Both the position numbers and the translations under genes were made by a program. A DNA stretch of 64,000 nucleotides from UBA830 sp002295635 (GTDB taxonomy: Bacteria > Pseudomonadota > Alphaproteobacteria > MPNO01 > UBA830): assembly GCA_002295635.1 (NCBI GenBank), contig DBHK01000010.1, positions 1 through 64,000 on the forward strand. Reading direction: 5' to 3'. Under the pieces are notes generated by a model, which was given only the letters and a program-made list of their open reading frames with translations, ran no database searches and was not told the origin of the DNA. Positions 1 through 8,113 of the stretch are shown one piece after another. Position 1 is the first letter of the stretch, and every line of letters starts with the position of its first letter.

Positions 1-1045
1 GGTTCTCCCCCTCGCCTTCTTCTTGCTCTTGCTCTCCCTCTCCAGAAGGACCTTCAGTCGCCTCAGACGCAGGACCAGTGCTGGTGTCTTGTTGCTGTTG
101 CTGCTGCTGTTGCTGCAACGGCGGAAGGACCGTCGTGATATTACTGCCGTAAAGGTTCTGGAGCTGATTGGCGGGAACAATAACCGGAGGTGCCGGAGCC
201 GTAAAAGCACTCGTCAGGCTTGTCGTCTGGAAAGGCACAGACATAATCTGCGTACCAGCAGAGTTACTCACCGCAATCTGACCAACACCACCACCAGCAT
301 CAGGAAGCAGCGTGATCGAGTTCGATGAACCCTCCGCAGCTGCCTTACCCGCAACCGTCGTTCCCCGGATACCAATACTCGCAACGGGCGTCTTAACAAC
401 CATCGCGTCGTCACCAGCCTTCGCAACCTGGCCAGACACAAAAGAAAAGACACCCTTAACAACGCTGAAGGAACTACTCGAGTTACTGTTGTTCGACGGG
501 TCATAGATCATCTCGTCGATGACCATCCTCCCGCTCTCTCCAAGCGAGAAACTTGTATCATCAACAAACTTGATCCCGATATTGGCACTAGCCTCCGTCT
601 TGATAACGTCGCCAGAGAAAACAGCCGTGCCCTTCGAAGCCTGAACCTTCGTACCGTCCGTCCTCGTAAGGCTCACCGTCCCCGCCAGCTTCTCAACAAC
701 ACCAATCGACGGCGACCCAGGCGCCTGCGCCAGCTGAACAGCTTGTGCAAACTGGCCAGGCGCAAAAGGACCCGCAAGCTTGACCGCCAGAGAACCATCG
801 ATAACCGAATGACCGCTCTCGGTCGTCAGGTCCGGGGCTTTACCAAAAGTGAAGAAGTTCTTTACGATAACCGTCGTATCACCTTCCGACAACGAAAGGT
901 GGGGACCCATACGCCCATAATCTGCAGATAAAAGAAAATCACCATGCGGCACACGAACAGAACCAACGCCCGAAGTATCCAAATACTCCGCAACCGAAGA
1001 CCCAAAAGCCTCAGAACGCCCAAAACTTACGCCCGGTAGAGACAT
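1..1045 (-). CDS. FecR-domain surface/adhesin-like protein, N-terminal part (runs off left edge)
   Basis: The reading frame is open for 348 codons from an ATG at 1045 to the window edge, with no stop, so the C-terminus lies outside. Residues about 30-110 form an N-terminal module ending in LAGPFAPGQFAQA. Residues about 114-235 form a FecR-type beta domain: it starts GVVEKLAGTVSLTR, continues through SGDVIKTEASANIGIKF and FSLGESGRMVIDEM, and ends with VASIGIRGTTVAG. Then come a proline-rich stretch, nine glutamines (311-319) and a Glu/Gly/Gln-rich acidic linker (about 330-348). There is no signal peptide. In alphaproteobacteria this layout usually begins very large secreted or repeat-containing surface proteins (type I secretion), not the FecR anti-sigma regulator; that reading is from memory of the family. 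About 19 of 27 threonine codons are ACG by hand count, a stronger codon bias than I see in neighbours. Confidence 0.8.
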   Translation of the reverse strand, partial: MSLPGVSFGRSEAFGSSVAEYLDTSGVGSVRVPHGDFLLSADYGRMGPHLSLSEGDTTVIVKNFFTFGKAPDLTTESGHSVIDGSLAVKLAGPFAPGQFAQAVQLAQAPGSPSIGVVEKLAGTVSLTRTDGTKVQASKGTAVFSGDVIKTEASANIGIKFVDDTSFSLGESGRMVIDEMIYDPSNNSNSSSSFSVVKGVFSFVSGQVAKAGDDAMVVKTPVASIGIRGTTVAGKAAAEGSSNSITLLPDAGGGVGQIAVSNSAGTQIMSVPFQTTSLTSAFTAPAPPVIVPANQLQNLYGSNITTVLPPLQQQQQQQQQDTSTGPASEATEGPSGEGEQEQEEGEGEN

Positions 1046-1085
1046 ATATTAACCGACCTGCCAATTAATGCGTGACTCGCCGAGG

Positions 1086-1114
1086 ATTACAGTCTTTTAA
1101 ACTGGAATGATCAA
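1086..1114 (-). promoter_or_regulatory. Candidate promoter of the FecR-domain gene
   Basis: On the minus strand TTGATC (-35) and TGTAAT (-10) are separated by 17 bases. They lie about 40 bases before the ATG at 1045, within the 128-base gap after the glutathione transferase gene. The match to the housekeeping consensus is by eye only. Confidence 0.35.
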
Positions 1115-1173
1115 TTTATTAATGTCCGGCCCATTACGACTAGCATTGCAAAATTTTGTTCCCTGGTTTCATC

Positions 1174-1794
1174 TTAAGCGAAGGGCGTCCATGCTTTATT
1201 TACTGCTGGTCGGGCCTCTATGGCATCATGCCAACGTTGGATATTAGGATACTCATCCAATCCAATATCGTTCACGCCGTGTATATGAATGTCCGCATAA
1301 CAAGCAACATCAGCAACCGAATAATCACCGATGACAAATTCATGGTCGGAGAGACGTTTGTCATACATACTAAGCATGTCTCGTAATACACCGTCGTAGT
1401 GTTCCTTCGCGCGAGGTACTTCTTCCCCAAGCCTTACCCAAAACAATCCGTATTGTTGAGAGAGAGTAGTGAACTGCGCCGAACCAAAAAATAACCATTG
1501 ATCGCATTCGACGCGTTTCACAGGGTCAGTAGGATACATGCCGTTGCCGGATTTCTCCGCAAAATACTTCAGGATCGCACCTGATTCACATAGCGTGATA
1601 CGTTGCCCGCCTGGACCATCGTTATCAACGATAGCGGGTATTTTATGGCCAGGGCTTATTTTTAAATATTCTGGATCAAATTGCTCTTTGTTACGAATAT
1701 TGACAGGCTTCAAATCGAATTCGAGACCGCTTTCCTCAGCCATGTGTCTTGCCTTGTAGCCGTTGTCTGTCATCCATGTGTAAAGCTCTATCAT
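1174..1794 (-). CDS. Glutathione S-transferase family protein (Ure2p/YghU-like)
   Basis: A 206-residue cytosolic GST. Residues 1-85 are the thioredoxin-fold N-terminal domain, with the cis-proline in HKIPAIVD (Pro53) and the glutathione gamma-glutamyl binding pair in CESGAI (about 70-71). The rest is the helical C-terminal domain, including the DYSVADVACYADI segment typical of the family. The N-terminal WMTDNGYKAR run resembles the Ure2p/YfcG/YghU branch, which reduces disulphides or hydroperoxides using glutathione; the actual substrate cannot be read from the sequence. A strong AAGGAG ribosome-binding site lies just before the ATG. The gene follows the dehydrogenase gene after 35 bases, so it is probably the last gene of a three-gene operon. 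Confidence 0.88.
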   Translation of the reverse strand: MIELYTWMTDNGYKARHMAEESGLEFDLKPVNIRNKEQFDPEYLKISPGHKIPAIVDNDGPGGQRITLCESGAILKYFAEKSGNGMYPTDPVKRVECDQWLFFGSAQFTTLSQQYGLFWVRLGEEVPRAKEHYDGVLRDMLSMYDKRLSDHEFVIGDYSVADVACYADIHIHGVNDIGLDEYPNIQRWHDAIEARPAVNKAWTPFA

Positions 1795-1829
1795 TATCAG
1801 CTCCTTTGATTTCTGTTTGGTAGATAGCC

Positions 1830-2708
1830 TTAATTATCCTGCAGATTGAGGATCAAGCTAGATGTGTCATACCGATTTCCACCTTTCGCCTGAACGTCTG
1901 CATAATAACCATCAACAATTTCAGTGATTGGTAGCCGAGCACCGTTAGTTTGAGCCTCTTCTAGACAAATACCCAGATCTTTTCTCATCCAGTCGACCGC
2001 GAAGCCGAATTCGAACTCGCCGGCCACCATGCTGGCTGCCCGATTATCCATCTGCCATGACTGTGCAGCACCCCCAGACATTACTTCCGCCGCGCGTTTG
2101 GCGTCCAGGCCCGCCCGGATAGCAAAATTCATTGCTTCCGAAAGACCCTGAACTAGTCCGGCAATACATATTTGGTTAACCATTTTCGTTAATTGCCCTG
2201 CGCCGACGCCACCCATACGGATAACTGTCTTTCCGTAAGATTTCATCACCGCTTCACAGCCATCGAAAACCTCCGAAACACCTCCAACCATGATGGTCAA
2301 CGCACCATTCTCGGCACCTGCTTGCCCCCCCGAAACCGGCGCATCGAGAAAACCCAAGCCTCTATTTCTCGCCTCTTCTGCTAACTCCCGCGCAACGATA
2401 GCAGAAGTTGTCGTGTGATCTATAAGCACCCCGCCCTCTTTCATACCTGAAAATACGCCCGCCTCTCCAAGGACGACGCTGCGAAGGTCGTCGTCGTTTC
2501 CGACGCAGGTCATAACAAAATCTGCACCACCTGCTGCTTCAGCAGGGGTAGAATGCGCAGTACCTTTGTGAGACCCCACCCATTGTTCTGACTTGCTCCC
2601 AGTCCGGTTATAAACGCGCATTTCGTATCCGTTACTGGCCAAATGGCCCGCCATCGGATATCCCATAACACCAAGTCCCACGAAGGCGGCTGTTCCTTTT
2701 TCGCTCAT
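1830..2708 (-). CDS. NAD(P)-dependent beta-hydroxyacid dehydrogenase (3-hydroxyisobutyrate dehydrogenase family)
   Basis: A 292-residue member of the 3-hydroxyisobutyrate dehydrogenase / tartronate semialdehyde reductase family, the usual length. The N-terminal Rossmann fold has GLGVMG (11-16). The substrate-binding signature DAPVSGGQ is at 122-129, and the catalytic lysine is in GQLTKMVNQ (Lys175). The family oxidises or reduces short 3-hydroxy acids with NAD(P); the exact substrate (3-hydroxyisobutyrate, tartronate semialdehyde, succinic semialdehyde) is not determined here. I chose the ATG at 2708, which has GGAA upstream, over an in-frame TTG at 2720. The gene lies 56 bases after the inositol-monophosphatase-like gene in the same orientation. 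Confidence 0.88.
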   Translation of the reverse strand: MSEKGTAAFVGLGVMGYPMAGHLASNGYEMRVYNRTGSKSEQWVGSHKGTAHSTPAEAAGGADFVMTCVGNDDDLRSVVLGEAGVFSGMKEGGVLIDHTTTSAIVARELAEEARNRGLGFLDAPVSGGQAGAENGALTIMVGGVSEVFDGCEAVMKSYGKTVIRMGGVGAGQLTKMVNQICIAGLVQGLSEAMNFAIRAGLDAKRAAEVMSGGAAQSWQMDNRAASMVAGEFEFGFAVDWMRKDLGICLEEAQTNGARLPITEIVDGYYADVQAKGGNRYDTSSLILNLQDN

Positions 2709-2764
2709 TGTCTTTTCCAACTTACCGGAAGTTTAAATTGTTCGCACTATAACCTCTATGCAGT

Positions 2765-3577
2765 CTACTTAAAGGCTCTCAGAGCGTTTTGGATGGGATC
2801 TCGTAACATCTCCCATGCTTCCCGGTCGGTGGCTAGAAGAATACCACCCTGACCGGGCTTTCCGGCTAGATACTCCGAATCGTCTAGGCATCGATTATAT
2901 CCACCAGCCTCCGAGTGAAGCAACCAACCCGCAGCGTGATCCCATGCGCGCACCCCACGGTAATGAGCAAAGTGGATCTCGCCAATGACGAGGGCGCAGT
3001 AGTCAACGGCGATACAATGCGTCGATGTTACCCGAGAAAAATTTGAAGGAAGATCAGTTTTGCGACGCAAATAACCCCCGAGAGAACCCTCCATGTCAGC
3101 TAGAAGGCGAGGTGACGGGGAAATCTCTAGCCGCTCCCCGTTGAGAAATGATCCTGCACCCAACTCGCAGGTGTATATGTCATCATCGACCGGCCTAAAG
3201 ATCCAACCGGCGATCGTCTTACGTTTCAGAACCAAGGCTACCATCACACCGAAATCGGAACTGCCTTTGGCGAAATTTGACGTACCGTCTACCGGATCCA
3301 ATACCCAAACTGGCGCATCGTTATCTAAAAGACCAAGTAGATCTGGATCGGACTCGATCATTTCCTCGCCTACAACAACGGAGTTCGACAGCAAAGCTGG
3401 TAGTTCTTGAGCGAGTATTTTCTCCGCCGCCAAGTCGGCAGCGGTTACTACCGATCCTGGCCTTTTCTCCCACTTTTCATCGGAAGATAGGGATTTCCAT
3501 CGGGGCATGATTTCCGCCGCCGCTACTTCGCGGATGAGAGCTTCAACTTTTAACGATGGTGGTAGACCAACTGTCAT
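2765..3577 (-). CDS. Inositol monophosphatase family protein
   Basis: A 270-residue metal-dependent phosphatase of the IMPase/CysQ/FBPase fold. The metal-binding motifs are all present: VVGEE (68-72), DPVDGTSNF (94-102) and the distal WDHAAG (Trp212-Asp213). Members hydrolyse inositol phosphates, 3'-phosphoadenosine phosphates or histidinol phosphate. The motifs do not separate these, and the protein is somewhat divergent from SuhB. It is the first gene of a leftward operon with a dehydrogenase and a GST, and it begins about 60 bases after the groEL terminator, so it needs its own promoter. None is obvious, though a small inverted repeat lies in the gap. Confidence 0.87.
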   Translation of the reverse strand: MTVGLPPSLKVEALIREVAAAEIMPRWKSLSSDEKWEKRPGSVVTAADLAAEKILAQELPALLSNSVVVGEEMIESDPDLLGLLDNDAPVWVLDPVDGTSNFAKGSSDFGVMVALVLKRKTIAGWIFRPVDDDIYTCELGAGSFLNGERLEISPSPRLLADMEGSLGGYLRRKTDLPSNFSRVTSTHCIAVDYCALVIGEIHFAHYRGVRAWDHAAGWLLHSEAGGYNRCLDDSEYLAGKPGQGGILLATDREAWEMLRDPIQNALRAFK

Positions 3578-3602
3578 GGTGTATTTTTACCGTTCCGGTG
3601 TC

Positions 3603-3621
3603 CGAAAGTTTGATTCTTTCG
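3603..3621. repeat. Short inverted repeat upstream of the IMPase-family gene
   Basis: CGAAAG and CTTTCG form a perfect 6-bp inverted repeat around a 7-base spacer, in the only space available for a promoter of the IMPase-family operon. It could be an operator or nothing. Confidence 0.35.
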
Positions 3622-3636
3622 ACCTTTCGCATCTGT

Positions 3637-3666
3637 AAAAAAGCCGCCGCGGAAATCCGCGGCGGC
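3637..3666 (-). terminator. Rho-independent terminator of groESL
   Basis: On the minus strand a perfect 10-bp G+C-rich stem (GCCGCCGCGG) with a 4-base loop is followed at once by six T. It lies 29 bases after the groEL stop codon. This is a textbook intrinsic terminator and closes the groESL operon before the next leftward gene. Confidence 0.93.
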
Positions 3667-3695
3667 TCTAACGTTCTTAGACAGGAGCGCCTGAT

Positions 3696-5336
3696 TTACA
3701 TCATGCCGCCCATGCCGCCCATGTCGGGCATCGCAGGCATCGGTGCCGCTGCATCCGCAGGCTTTTCGGCCACCATTGCTTCCGTAGTAATCAACAGACC
3801 AGCAACGGATGCTGCGTCCTGAAGTGCCGTACGGACAACTTTAACCGGATCAATGACACCAGCTTTCACCAGGTCCTCGAATTTATCCGTCGCCGCATTG
3901 TACCCGTAGTTAGCATCCTTCTTGTCAAGCATTTTGCCGACAACAATCGAGCCTTCGACACCGGCGTTCTCAGCTATCTGCCTGACCGGCGACTGGAGCG
4001 CCTTACGCACGATTTCGATACCAACTCTCTGGTCGTCGTTGCCCGGGTTCAGTTTGTCGAGCACTTTTGAAGCTCGTAGAAGTGCCGTTCCACCGCCGGG
4101 TACAATCCCCTCCTCGACAGCGGCGCGGGTTGCGTTCATCGCGTCCTCAACACGATCTCGCTTTTCTTTAACCTCAACTTCAGTTGCTCCGCCGACACGA
4201 ACGACCGCAACACCACCAGCCAGTTTTGCCAGACGTTCCTGCAGCTTTTCACGATCATAATCAGAGCTCGTCTCGTCGATCTGCGCTCGGATCTGATTGC
4301 AACGGCCTTGGATATCAGTCTTCTTGCCAGCTCCGTTCACGATAGTCGTCTCTTCCTTCGTAATCGTCACTTTTTTCGCAGTTCCGAGCATATCAAGTGA
4401 AACATTTTCCAGTTTGATACCAAGATCTTCTGAAACTACTTGGCCACCCGTCAGAATTGCAATGTCTTCCAACATCGCCTTCCTACGATCGCCAAAACCC
4501 GGAGCTTTAACAGCTGCAATCTTCAGGCCACCACGTAACTTGTTGACGACCAGTGTTGCAAGCGCCTCACCCTCAACATCTTCAGCGAGGATTAGTAGCG
4601 GTCGACTAGACTGCACGATAGACTCAAGCAACGGCAGCATTGACTGAAGACTGGAGACCTTTTTCTCATGGAGAAGAATGTAAGGATCTTCGAATTCAGC
4701 GATCATCTTTTCAGCGTTGGTCACGAAGTAAGGAGATACATAGCCGCGATCGAACTGCATACCTTCGACCACTTCAAGTTCAGTCGATAAGGATTTAGCC
4801 TCTTCAACCGTGATGACTCCTTCTTTACCAACCTTCTGCATCGCGTTAGAGATCATCTCACCGACATCGGTGTCACCGTTAGCAGATATGGTACCGACCT
4901 GAGAGACTTCTTCGTCGGTGGAGACCTTTCTAGATTTTTTGCGCAATTCTTCGATCACAGCTTCAACCGCAGAATCGACCCCACGCTTAAGGTCCATCGG
5001 GTTCATTCCCGCCGCTACAGACTTGCAGCCCTCGCGCACGATGGCCTGAGCTAGAACGGTCGCCGTCGTCGTCCCGTCGCCGGCCTCGTCATTAGTCTTG
5101 GAAGCGACCTCACGTACCATCTGGGCTCCCATGTTTTCGAACTTGTCTTCAAGTTCGATTTCCTTTGCAACCGTCACACCATCCTTAGTAATGCGTGGCG
5201 CACCGAAGGCCTTATCTAAGACAACGTTTCGTCCTTTCGGCCCTAGCGTAACCTTGACCGCGTCGGCAAGGGTATCGACACCTGCCTGCATACGTGTGCG
5301 GGCATCGCCTTCGAATTTAACTTCTTTCGTAGCCAT
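3696..5336 (-). CDS. groEL: Chaperonin GroEL (Hsp60)
   Basis: A 546-residue full-length chaperonin that forms the double-ring ATP-dependent folding chamber with GroES. It has the N-terminal ATP-site region LGPKGRNVVLDK, the nucleotide-binding GDGTTTATVLAQ (about 86-97), the apical hinge VVEGMQFDRGYVSPYF, and the flexible Gly/Met C-terminal tail ending GGMGGMM. It lies 12 bases after groES in one operon, with a strong terminator behind. Control is probably by heat-shock repressor HrcA through the CIRCE element upstream of groES. Only one copy is in this window; alphaproteobacteria often carry more. Confidence 0.98.
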   Translation of the reverse strand: MATKEVKFEGDARTRMQAGVDTLADAVKVTLGPKGRNVVLDKAFGAPRITKDGVTVAKEIELEDKFENMGAQMVREVASKTNDEAGDGTTTATVLAQAIVREGCKSVAAGMNPMDLKRGVDSAVEAVIEELRKKSRKVSTDEEVSQVGTISANGDTDVGEMISNAMQKVGKEGVITVEEAKSLSTELEVVEGMQFDRGYVSPYFVTNAEKMIAEFEDPYILLHEKKVSSLQSMLPLLESIVQSSRPLLILAEDVEGEALATLVVNKLRGGLKIAAVKAPGFGDRRKAMLEDIAILTGGQVVSEDLGIKLENVSLDMLGTAKKVTITKEETTIVNGAGKKTDIQGRCNQIRAQIDETSSDYDREKLQERLAKLAGGVAVVRVGGATEVEVKEKRDRVEDAMNATRAAVEEGIVPGGGTALLRASKVLDKLNPGNDDQRVGIEIVRKALQSPVRQIAENAGVEGSIVVGKMLDKKDANYGYNAATDKFEDLVKAGVIDPVKVVRTALQDAASVAGLLITTEAMVAEKPADAAAPMPAMPDMGGMGGMM

Positions 5337-5348
5337 TTTTCTGTGCTC

Positions 5349-5636
5349 CTACTCGATTATTCCCATGATGTCAGATTCCTTCATAATCAGAAGGTCCTTT
5401 CCATCAAGCTTGACTTCAGTACCCGACCATTTGCCATAAAGGATCTTGTCACCCTTTTTAACATCGAGCTTCTGAGACTTCCCGTCCTCACCTTTCGCGC
5501 CATTTCCGACGGCAATGATCTTGCCTTCTTGCGGCTTTTCTTGTGCGGTATCGGGGATGATGATGCCGCCAGCGGTTTTTTCTTCCGCGCTCAGCGGCTC
5601 GACCAGAACGCGGTCGTGCAGAGGTCTAATTCCCAT
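5349..5636 (-). CDS. groES: Co-chaperonin GroES (Hsp10)
   Basis: A 95-residue co-chaperonin that forms the heptameric lid on GroEL. It shows the N-terminal IRPLHDRVLVEP signature, a mobile loop around residues 17-32 (EEKTAGGIIIPDTA), and the conserved GDKILYGKWSGTEVK region. A strong AAGGAGA ribosome-binding site lies before the ATG. It is the first gene of the groESL operon, with its own promoter and CIRCE operator in the 124-base gap after hflX. Confidence 0.98.
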   Translation of the reverse strand: MGIRPLHDRVLVEPLSAEEKTAGGIIIPDTAQEKPQEGKIIAVGNGAKGEDGKSQKLDVKKGDKILYGKWSGTEVKLDGKDLLIMKESDIMGIIE

Positions 5637-5685
5637 CGACCATCTCTCCTTAAATTATTGATTTCCCATGACTTTTTTCTACTCT

Positions 5686-5712
5686 CTAGCACTCTAAGCT
5701 AATGAGTGCCAG
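5686..5712. promoter_or_regulatory. CIRCE operator (HrcA-binding inverted repeat)
   Basis: CTAGCACTC and GAGTGCCAG flank a 9-base spacer. The consensus is TTAGCACTC-N9-GAGTGCTAA, so the core GCACTC/GAGTGC is perfect with two outer mismatches on each side at most. It sits immediately downstream of the -10 box and about 50 bases before groES, the normal place for HrcA repression. Confidence 0.92.
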
Positions 5713-5713
5713 A

Positions 5714-5742
5714 TATATAGGGATGGACCCCCACCACGTCAA
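5714..5742 (-). promoter_or_regulatory. groESL promoter
   Basis: On the minus strand TTGACG (-35) and TATATA (-10) are separated by 17 bases. The CIRCE operator follows within two bases, so bound HrcA would cover the transcription start. Confidence 0.8.
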
Positions 5743-5760
5743 TATACCAAACGAAAAAAT

Positions 5761-7119
5761 TTATCGTTTAACATACATTTTTTCGAAGCGCGTAAGTTGA
5801 TCAGGCGAGATCGACACCTCAATTTCTGTATATTCACCATGGTCAGCCCGCCTAAGAACTTCAGTATTCCGATACAGCCAAGAAAGCGCCGCGCCATCCT
5901 TGTGGGGGACACTCAGCTTTGTTGCCCTGCGGTCGACAGACAGTAACTTGTCCAGTTTCTCCAGCAACCCCGCCAAATTGCTACCTGTAAGAGCTGACGT
6001 CGCTACAACCTTATCATTTCGCGAGACTATGTTCATTGTGGCTGTAAGTTCTTCCTCTGAAAGGAGATCAATTTTATTGAAAAGTTCGATAAATGCTGTG
6101 TCATCATCAAATTCAAGACCTAACTCCGACATAACTTGTATTACATCGCTTTTTTGAGCTGCGGTATCGGGATGTGCGACATCGCGAACGTGGATTATAA
6201 CGTCTGCGGAAATAACCTCATCTAGTGTTGCCCGAAAAGCGGCGATCAGCGTAGTCGGCAAATCCGACACAAACCCCACCGTGTCAGCTAATATTACAAA
6301 TCTACCTGACGGTAACTTCACCTCGCGCATGGTAGGGTCAAGGGTCGCAAACAGGAGATCTTTTTCAAAGACATTGGCATCTGCTAGTCTATTGAAAAGA
6401 CTAGATTTCCCAGCGTTTGTGTAACCAACAAGCGCAACCACCGGATAAGGAATGCGGCGCCGAGCCATGCGATGAAGTTCGCGGGTTCGCGTAACGGTTT
6501 CTAGCTCATTCCGGATTTTAGTAATCCGTTCAGAAATAATTCTCCTGTCTGACTCTATCTGGGTTTCGCCCGGCCCACCGAGAAATCCGAAACCGCCTCG
6601 TTGTCTCTCCAAGTGGGTCCAAGTCCTTACGAGGCGGCTGCGCTGGTAGTTTAGATGCGCCAGCTCTACTTGCAGCACACCCTCCCGAGACGTCGCCCTA
6701 TCACCAAAGATCTCTAGAATAAGGCCCGTTCGGTCAATAACCTTTGTATCCCAGGCCCTCTCGAGCATCCTTTGCTGTACCGGAGATAGGGTTGCGTCAA
6801 CGCTGACTAGGTCCACATTTTGCTTTTCAACTATATTATGAAAGCGTTGGACAGTTCCTTTTCCGAAATAGGTTCCTGCTTTAATACGCCTCAGTCCGAT
6901 AGTCTCCGATGCTACAACCTCCAGATTTATGGCTTCAGCGAGCCCCAGCGCCTCTTGCAGACGAGCACCGATCGTCCTGTTAACGTTTTTAACCGATTTC
7001 AAGTAGGGATGTAGGACAATTACCCTCGATCTGCGGGGCCCCACTTTTCTCCCATTATCTGCGGACAATTCAGCCGACAACCTCTTGTATCGCACTCTCC
7101 CCTTCATCATCGTCAACAT
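5761..7119 (-). CDS. hflX: Ribosome-associated GTPase HflX
   Basis: A 452-residue HflX-family GTPase, which binds ribosomes and rescues or splits stalled ones. The N-terminal domain begins around RVIVLHPYLK; the glycine-rich linker GGFGFLGGPGETQIE precedes the G domain. G-domain motifs are GYTNAGKSS (G1), DTVGF (G3) and NKID (G4). Its 5' end overlaps the last 50 bases of hfq, so the two are translationally linked. The ATG at 7119 gives the longest form; ATGs 9 and 12 bases further in are equally possible. The hfq-hflX pair is a classical neighbourhood in proteobacteria. Confidence 0.95.
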   Translation of the reverse strand: MLTMMKGRVRYKRLSAELSADNGRKVGPRRSRVIVLHPYLKSVKNVNRTIGARLQEALGLAEAINLEVVASETIGLRRIKAGTYFGKGTVQRFHNIVEKQNVDLVSVDATLSPVQQRMLERAWDTKVIDRTGLILEIFGDRATSREGVLQVELAHLNYQRSRLVRTWTHLERQRGGFGFLGGPGETQIESDRRIISERITKIRNELETVTRTRELHRMARRRIPYPVVALVGYTNAGKSSLFNRLADANVFEKDLLFATLDPTMREVKLPSGRFVILADTVGFVSDLPTTLIAAFRATLDEVISADVIIHVRDVAHPDTAAQKSDVIQVMSELGLEFDDDTAFIELFNKIDLLSEEELTATMNIVSRNDKVVATSALTGSNLAGLLEKLDKLLSVDRRATKLSVPHKDGAALSWLYRNTEVLRRADHGEYTEIEVSISPDQLTRFEKMYVKR

Positions 7120-7339
7120 AGAGAGTGACAGGCGTTGTAGGCATCACAGTTGAAATAGCATGTTTATAGACAAGCTGCGAATGTCCATCGCGCCGCAGAA
7201 GCACGCAAAAATTATCGAACCAAGTAATTATCCCCTGCAATTTAACGCCATTTACTAAAAAGACGGTCACGGGAATTTTTTGTTTCCGGACTTGGTTTAA
7301 GAACACGTCCTGAAGGTTTTGCATTTTATCTGAAGACAT
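7070..7339 (-). CDS. hfq: RNA chaperone Hfq
   Basis: An 89-residue Sm-like hexameric RNA chaperone that pairs small RNAs with mRNAs. It shows the proximal-face NLQDVFLNQVRK segment, the Sm1 strand region VTVFLVNGVKLQG, and the Sm2 motif YKHAIST. I chose the ATG at 7339, preceded by AAAAAGG at good spacing, over an in-frame ATG 60 bases upstream that would add a lysine-rich extension absent from other Hfq proteins. Its 3' end overlaps hflX. Confidence 0.96.
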   Translation of the reverse strand: MSSDKMQNLQDVFLNQVRKQKIPVTVFLVNGVKLQGIITWFDNFCVLLRRDGHSQLVYKHAISTVMPTTPVTLYVDDDEGESAIQEVVG

Positions 7340-7441
7340 TTTTATACCTTTTTGATTTTCTTTGGATTTTTTATCTTCCGCTTTATGAAATATGGACACA
7401 ATCCACGTATCACATTACCTTTATTGGGTCACTACTTCTCT

Positions 7442-8113
7442 TTAAATGGTACCGTAGAAATTTCTGACAACCTCTGTTAGGGGACGACAACCGGAGAAAT
7501 ATTCGTTAGGCGGATAATCAGCAAATTCGGGATCCTCAGGTAAGTTTTCGCCTATAAGAATGGTATGGCAGTTTGCCGCACGTCCACAGGCCATATCGAC
7601 CCATGTATCGCCAATAAACCAAACATTCCCACCTTTGGGTACGATACCGGTACGGTCAAGGGCCAAATCAATTGGATCTCTTGCTGGTTTGTCGCGCAGA
7701 GCATCTCCCGCGCCCACAAGATAACCGCCAAAAAAGCTGTCCCACCCTAGTTTTGTTGATTCAGCACGCAAATGACCGCCGGACTTGTTACTTACGACGG
7801 CCAAATGAGCACCAAGCGCCACAAATGCCTTCAAAAGTTCCTCTGCACCAGCCTTCTTTTCTATGCGTTCAAGGTGAACTGCCCGATACGCTTTATAGAA
7901 AATATCGCGCGCTTCTTCCCAACGCTCGCCAAATAGAGGGGGAAACGCTTCGCGTAAGGACTTTCGGACGCGTTCGAGAGTTTGATTCATTGTCCACTGG
8001 TGATGACCCATAGCTACAAGCGTTTGATTCATACTCTCGTGAATAATGGGCCAGCTATTCACCAACGTCCCGTCCCAGTCAAACAACACGGCTTCGGGCA
8101 CGCCGTCAGGCAT
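7442..8113 (-). CDS. HAD-family phosphatase (phosphoglycolate phosphatase-like)
   Basis: A 223-residue haloacid-dehalogenase hydrolase. The four HAD motifs can be read: FDWDGT (Asp12 nucleophile, Asp14), VSNKSGG (motif II), the KPARDP lysine (motif III), and WFIGDTWVD (motif IV). A helical cap follows motif I, as in Gph and related small-molecule phosphatases. The substrate is unknown. The ATG overlaps the last 8 bases of the transaminase gene, so the two are co-translated. The pair lies between trkA and hfq, a spot where a class IV aminotransferase is common in related bacteria. Confidence 0.87.
   Translation of the reverse strand: MPDGVPEAVLFDWDGTLVNSWPIIHESMNQTLVAMGHHQWTMNQTLERVRKSLREAFPPLFGERWEEARDIFYKAYRAVHLERIEKKAGAEELLKAFVALGAHLAVVSNKSGGHLRAESTKLGWDSFFGGYLVGAGDALRDKPARDPIDLALDRTGIVPKGGNVWFIGDTWVDMACGRAANCHTILIGENLPEDPEFADYPPNEYFSGCRPLTEVVRNFYGTI

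Noticed and set aside
23..506. Rightward reading frames across the left edge (101 and 64 codons)
   Set aside because: They are antisense shadows of a minus-strand frame that is open for 348 codons and encodes a recognisable FecR domain.
1..1045. FecR iron-signalling anti-sigma regulator
   Set aside because: There is no transmembrane segment, no partner sigma factor or TonB receptor gene nearby, and the acidic/polyQ linker does not fit.
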